DNA of 35,381 bases from CAZSGN01 sp964606415. GTDB lineage: Bacteria; Bacteroidota; Bacteroidia; Bacteroidales; JBBRXJ01. The stretch covers positions 1-35,381 of the forward strand of contig CAZSGN010000003.1 of the NCBI GenBank assembly GCA_964606415.1, in the 5' to 3' direction. Of the stretch, positions 31,030 to 35,381 are shown one piece after another. The first letter of the stretch is position 1; every line of letters begins with the position of its first letter. Under the pieces are notes generated by a model. It made no database searches and was not told where the DNA came from. It saw nothing but the letters and a program-made list of their open reading frames with translations. A program made the translations under genes and the position numbers.

Positions 31030-34000
31030 TTGCTGGTATTTTTTCAAATTTTTTCATACATAAAAATCTTGGATTTTAAAGTAATAAAACCGTCGGTCAA
31101 ACAGCAATTTGTTTTTTCAATAAGCAGACACCCTCATCTCGGGGTGCTTATCGAACCATACGTAGTAGATCTGACCCAGACAGATGAATTTAGTCTTTCG
31201 TTCAGAAAAGTAACTTTAAATACAATTACCGATTATGGCATTGTACTTTCTAATGAAGAACTTGAAATTATATCTATCACAGATCGGTACAACGATGAAA
31301 ACATTGTCAGGCAGTTTAGCAAGAAAGCCGTTCTTTCCACAGAATTTTTCAAAAAACTAGACGAAAAAAAGTTCCAGGAAATTATCCGTCCATTTATAGA
31401 GAAAAAACTTGATGAAATACTTAATCTTATTTTGCGCCATAAAATACCACTTTATTTCAAAGGATTAAAAAAGGACCCCATCAATGACAGGCCAATTAAA
31501 ATAGAAAGAAAATCTGCCGAGGTCGTTTTCAATTTTGTCAAACACGAAGACAAAACAAAATATTATATTTCTGTTCGCCACGAAGAACAAGGCATCACCC
31601 TTACCAACAAAAATGCGCTCCTGATCACACATCAGCCCTGCTGGTTATTTCTTGAGAATAAGATTTATCGCTTTACCGACGAAATTGACTCGAAGAAGTT
31701 GGTTCCTTTTTTCAACAAACCCCATATTGACATCCCCGCAAAAAATGAAAAAAAATACTTTGAAACGTTCATTCTTAAATCTATCCGCAATTGCCGGGTA
31801 CATGCGTCCGGCTTTCAGATCCAGGAAGAGAAACCACCAGGCAAAACACTACTAAAACTAGAAACCAACTGGGACGACCAACCGCTTTTGCTTCTTCAAT
31901 TCAAATACGGCAACAAGAAATTTTATTCTCATGACCAATCAGAAAATAATGTGTCCCTCAAATCCGAGAATAATGAGTATGCCTTTTTCAAAATCAGACG
32001 AAACAAAGAATGGGAAAACGAACAGAAAGAAATAATTCGTCAGTCTGGCCTTACTCATCACGAAGGTTCCGCTTACTCCATCCCAGAAAATAAGCTTGAT
32101 ACGCCGGGAGTTATTGCCAGATACAATTTATTAACATGGCTGAATAAAAACGAAAAGGCCTTACAGGAAAAAGGCATTGAAATTAGCCAGGATAAAGAAT
32201 CCAGCAGAATTTACCACACCGGGACTATTAAAATCGACTATAAAATCAACCAGGTTAAAGATTGGTTCGATGTACATATCGTGGTCAAATTCGGCGAATA
32301 TGAAATACCGTTTGCCTTCCTGCGCAATCATATCCTCAACCATGAACGGGAGTATAAATTACCCAATGGAGAAATTGCCATTATCCCGGAAGAGTGGTTT
32401 GCTGAATATGATGGTATACTGCGTTATGGAAAAGAAATGGATAACCGTTTGCTGATCAAAAACCATCATTTTTCAGCCATTGAGCAATTAAAGCACAATA
32501 ATGGCGTCGAACAAAAATTAAAAGAATTTAAGAAATTATATGACACGGATGCCATTGACTTCATCCCGCCACCTGAAAACATCAATGCTGTTCTGAGGCC
32601 CTACCAGGCAGAAGGGTTAAGCTGGTTATACTTTCTCCGCCAACAACATTTAGGAGGCTGCCTGGCAGATGACATGGGGCTGGGAAAAACCATCCAGGTA
32701 CTGTCGCTCTTGCTAAAAATAAAAAATGAAGCCACACAATGCCCCCTGGATATCACATCCCACCAATCGGACAATGCTGTTCAACTATCACTTTTCGGGG
32801 AAAATATGGTAACACAACCCCCTTTCACATCTTTAATCGTGATGCCCCTGTCACTGGTTCACAATTGGGAAAATGAAATCAACAAATTTGCCCCTGAACT
32901 AAAAGTATTCGTCCATACCGGGATTAAGCGGGTTGAGACAACTAAAGATTTTCACAAATATGATGTTATTCTAACAACATATGGTATCATCCGAAATGAT
33001 TTCAAACTCCTGTCGGAGTTCGATTTTCATTATATCATTCTGGATGAAAGCCAGGTCATCAAAAATCCGGAATCAAAAATATTCAAATCCATAAAAGAGC
33101 TTAAATCAGAGCACCGGCTTGTAATGACCGGGACCCCTATTGAAAATTCATTAACTGATTTATGGTCACAAATGACTTTTCTTAATGATGGCTTACTGGG
33201 CAGCATCAACTTTTTCAAAAAGCATTTTGTCACTCCTGTCGAACGTTTTAAAGATGAACAACGACAGGAAGATCTGAAAAAACTCATTAATCCCTTTATC
33301 ATGAGGCGGACCAAAGCAAATGTAGCCAAAGACCTGCCCGAATTAACCCAGCATATTTATTATTGTGAGATGTCTGAAGAACAACGAAAAGTATATGAAG
33401 AACAAAAGTCATCTATCCGCAATCTTATTCTTGACAATATCGAAAAAAAAGGGAAAGAAAAATCAAATTTTGTTATTCTCAATGGCCTCATGAAACTCAG
33501 GTTACTTGCTAATCATCCTGCTCTGGTTAATGAAGATTATCATGATGAATCTGGTAAATTTAATGATGTGATGCATAATATTGAAAAAATTATCAGCGGA
33601 AATCACAAAGTATTAATTTTTTCAAGTTTCGTCAAACATCTAAACATGTTCAAGAAATATCTGGAAACAAGCAATATTGACTATCAAATGCTAACAGGTG
33701 AGCTAAGCGATAAAAAGAGAAAAGCCATGATCAAAGAATTTCAAGATAAAGAAGACTCCAGGATTTTTCTTATATCTATCAAAGCCGGGGGCGTAGGCCT
33801 TAACCTGACCTCAGCAGATTACGTATTCATTCTTGACCCCTGGTGGAATCCGGCTGTAGAAAGCCAGGCCATCAACAGGACACACCGAATTGGACAAAAA
33901 AAGAAGATTTTTTCCTATAAATTTATTACCACGGACAGCATTGAAGAAAAAATTCTTCGCCTGCAACAAGAAAAGTCTAAATTATCAGATGAATTAATTA

Positions 34001-34059
34001 GTGAGTCCAATTTATTTAAGCATTTCTCTGAAGACGAAATCAAAATGCTTCTAAACTAA
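31030..34059 (+). CDS. SNF2-family DNA-dependent ATPase/helicase
   Basis: The 1009-residue protein has an N-terminal half of about 510 residues without a motif I recognise, then an SNF2 ATPase. Seen: motif I DDMGLGKT (547-554), motif II DESQ (672-675), motif III TGTP (700-703) and motif VI QAINRTHRIGQ (946-956), with the helicase C domain from about 850. Bacterial SNF2 proteins act on DNA-protein complexes or RNA polymerase; the exact role is open. An insertion after motif I contains QLSLF (585-589), identical to the consensus sliding-clamp-binding peptide. No ATG occurs early in the frame and a TAG blocks it upstream. The start is therefore non-ATG: TTG at 31030, ATT at 31024 or TTG at 31069. 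It is convergent with rpoN, 11 nt apart. Confidence 0.9.
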   Translation: MLVFFQIFSYIKILDFKVIKPSVKQQFVFSISRHPHLGVLIEPYVVDLTQTDEFSLSFRKVTLNTITDYGIVLSNEELEIISITDRYNDENIVRQFSKKAVLSTEFFKKLDEKKFQEIIRPFIEKKLDEILNLILRHKIPLYFKGLKKDPINDRPIKIERKSAEVVFNFVKHEDKTKYYISVRHEEQGITLTNKNALLITHQPCWLFLENKIYRFTDEIDSKKLVPFFNKPHIDIPAKNEKKYFETFILKSIRNCRVHASGFQIQEEKPPGKTLLKLETNWDDQPLLLLQFKYGNKKFYSHDQSENNVSLKSENNEYAFFKIRRNKEWENEQKEIIRQSGLTHHEGSAYSIPENKLDTPGVIARYNLLTWLNKNEKALQEKGIEISQDKESSRIYHTGTIKIDYKINQVKDWFDVHIVVKFGEYEIPFAFLRNHILNHEREYKLPNGEIAIIPEEWFAEYDGILRYGKEMDNRLLIKNHHFSAIEQLKHNNGVEQKLKEFKKLYDTDAIDFIPPPENINAVLRPYQAEGLSWLYFLRQQHLGGCLADDMGLGKTIQVLSLLLKIKNEATQCPLDITSHQSDNAVQLSLFGENMVTQPPFTSLIVMPLSLVHNWENEINKFAPELKVFVHTGIKRVETTKDFHKYDVILTTYGIIRNDFKLLSEFDFHYIILDESQVIKNPESKIFKSIKELKSEHRLVMTGTPIENSLTDLWSQMTFLNDGLLGSINFFKKHFVTPVERFKDEQRQEDLKKLINPFIMRRTKANVAKDLPELTQHIYYCEMSEEQRKVYEEQKSSIRNLILDNIEKKGKEKSNFVILNGLMKLRLLANHPALVNEDYHDESGKFNDVMHNIEKIISGNHKVLIFSSFVKHLNMFKKYLETSNIDYQMLTGELSDKKRKAMIKEFQDKEDSRIFLISIKAGGVGLNLTSADYVFILDPWWNPAVESQAINRTHRIGQKKKIFSYKFITTDSIEEKILRLQQEKSKLSDELISESNLFKHFSEDEIKMLLN

Positions 34060-34070
34060 ACTAACGGCCA

Positions 34071-35381
34071 TCATAGCTCTTTTCTTAACCGGGCAACGGA
34101 TATCCCCAATTGCTCACGATATTTAGCCACTGTCCTCCGGGCAATATTATAACCTTTTTCCTTTAATATATCAGAAAGTTTCTCATCAGTCAGGGGCTTC
34201 TTTTTATCCTCGTTATCCACACAATCCTGCAATATTTTCTTGATTTCTCTGGTTGACACATCCTCTCCATCCTGATTTTGCATCCCTTCAGAGAAGAAAT
34301 ATTTCAAAGGGAAAATTCCAAAATGTGTTTGAATATACTTGCTATTGACCACTCTTGAGACCGTAGAGATATCAAGATCAGTTTCTTCCGCGATATCTTT
34401 GAGGATCATAGGCTTAAGGCTGCGTTCATCGCCTTCAAGAAAGTACTCACGCTGAAAATTAAGAATAGCATCCATTGTAAGCATCAAGGTTGTCTGTCTT
34501 TGTTTTACAGCATCAATAAACCATTTAGCCGAATTAATTTTTTGTTTAACAAAACTTACCGTTTCTTTATTTCTCTTGACACCATTTTTATTCTTACCTA
34601 CAGATGACTCAAGCATGTCAACATATGTACGACTTAATCGGAGGTCAGGAACATTACGCGAATTCAGACTAAGAATAAGTTGTCCGTCCCTGTTTTCAAG
34701 AACAAAATCTGGCACAATATGTTCAAGCACTTTACTATCCGAATCACTATATGAACTACCCGGTTTCGGATAAAGATGTGTAATCTCATTAATAACTTCT
34801 TTAAGTTCATCCTCCGAAATATTCATTTGAGAGATGATTTTATCATAATGCTTACGAGTAAAAGCCTCAAAATGCTCTTCCAACACTTTGATTGCCAAAT
34901 CAACAGCCGAGCGTTGCTCCTTTTTGCTATTCAACTGGAGGATGAGGCATTCCTGCAAATTACGGGCTCCACTCCCCGGTGGATCCAACGATTGAACAAT
35001 ATCGACAAGCACTCGTGTTACTTCTTCCCGTGAGGTTTCAATATTTTCATTAAAAGCCAGGTCATCCACAATTGCTTCCATTTCTCTTCTGAGATAACCA
35101 TCATCATCTATGTTCCCGATAAGGTATTCAGCAATTTGGTACTCATGGTCTTCCAGCATACGCATGCCAAGCTGATTCCGCAAATGTTCATGATAGGATA
35201 TTCCTACAGAAAAAGGAATCTATTCTTTTTTATAATTATCGGAAGAATCATTCCGAGCGTGCAATTTATAATAAGGCGTATCATCATCATCATGCATATA
35301 ATCTTCGACAGCGAATTCCCACTCTCCTGTAGAAGTCTCATCAGTCGTATTTTCCTCCGGTTCATCAAATTCATCTTTACC
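34071..35381 (-). pseudogene. rpoN: RNA polymerase sigma-54, interrupted by an in-frame TAG and running off the right edge
   Basis: Sigma-54 directs RNA polymerase to -24/-12 promoters opened by AAA+ activators. From the right edge the frame reads an acidic region (GKDEFDEPEE, then WEFAVEDYMHDDDDTPYYKL) typical of Bacteroidota sigma-54 region II. At 35220-35222 it meets TAG, and it continues in the same frame with IPFSVGISYHEHLRNQLGMR. The core-binding domain, DNA-binding helix-turn-helix (DIAEETDLDISTVSRVVNSK) and RpoN box ARRTVAKYREQLGIS (near the C-terminus) are intact, ending in TGA. No frameshift is seen, only the one stop codon. A remaining downstream frame could start at TTG 35183 but would lack region I. 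Region I lies outside the window. It could be a true nonsense mutation, a sequencing error or read-through. The family call is certain; the broken state is what the sequence shows. Confidence 0.85.

Noticed and set aside
35220..35222. TAG as a reassigned sense codon
   Set aside because: rpsM ends in TAG with a second TAG one codon later, at exactly the family's normal C-terminus, so TAG acts as a stop in this genome.

Overview
The window comes from a bacterium of the Bacteroidota, probably Bacteroidales or Marinilabiliales-like. Evidence: AT-rich DNA; ribosomal proteins of Bacteroidota type, including cysteine-poor S14, L36 and S4; two promoters that fit the Bacteroidota consensus (TTG, about 20 nt, TAnnTTTG); an EF-G2-type elongation factor; a FISUMP-domain lipoprotein; a lipoprotein with a Cys-Ser-Lys-acidic surface-export signal; and the start of a two-component regulator propeller protein. 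Taxonomy below the phylum is a guess.

Layout. Positions 1-176 (minus) hold the first codons of a propeller-type sensor that runs off the left edge. Positions 248-3523 (minus) hold a UbiD-family decarboxylase and enolase. Positions 3625-21590 (minus) are one uninterrupted str-S10-spc-alpha ribosomal cluster. In transcription order it reads rpsL-rpsG-fusA-rpsJ-rplC-rplD-rplW-rplB-rpsS-rplV-rpsC-rplP-rpmC-rpsQ-rplN-rplX-rplE-rpsN-rpsH-rplF-rplR-rpsE-rpmD-rplO-secY-map-infA-rpmJ-rpsM-rpsK-rpsD-rpoA-rplQ. tuf and adk, found inside this cluster in some bacteria, are absent. A promoter lies upstream of rpsL and a terminator after rplQ. Two short genes, rpmJ and rpmD, were recovered by hand translation.

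Divergent from rpsL, with its own promoter, is an EF-G paralogue (21895-24045) whose GTPase motifs have lost the residues expected for GTP hydrolysis. Next come a non-coding stretch, an Rrf2-type regulator with three cysteines, and a convergent thiL-thiD pair for thiamine diphosphate synthesis. Positions 27523-30690 hold a cell-envelope set on the plus strand: a lipoprotein with four tandem 86-residue repeats and a FISUMP domain, a small surface-type lipoprotein, and an outer-membrane beta-barrel. A 3-kb SNF2-family helicase follows, carrying a sliding-clamp-binding-like pentapeptide. It faces the sigma-54 gene rpoN, which runs off the right edge and is interrupted by an in-frame TAG.

Most of the window is core housekeeping. 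The points most worth a second look are the TAG in rpoN, the degenerate GTPase site of EF-G2 beside the str operon, the repeat/FISUMP envelope cluster, a 33-bp coding-like remnant present twice in non-coding DNA, and the QLSLF motif in the helicase. I did not find a clearly new multi-gene system. The envelope cluster is the closest candidate.
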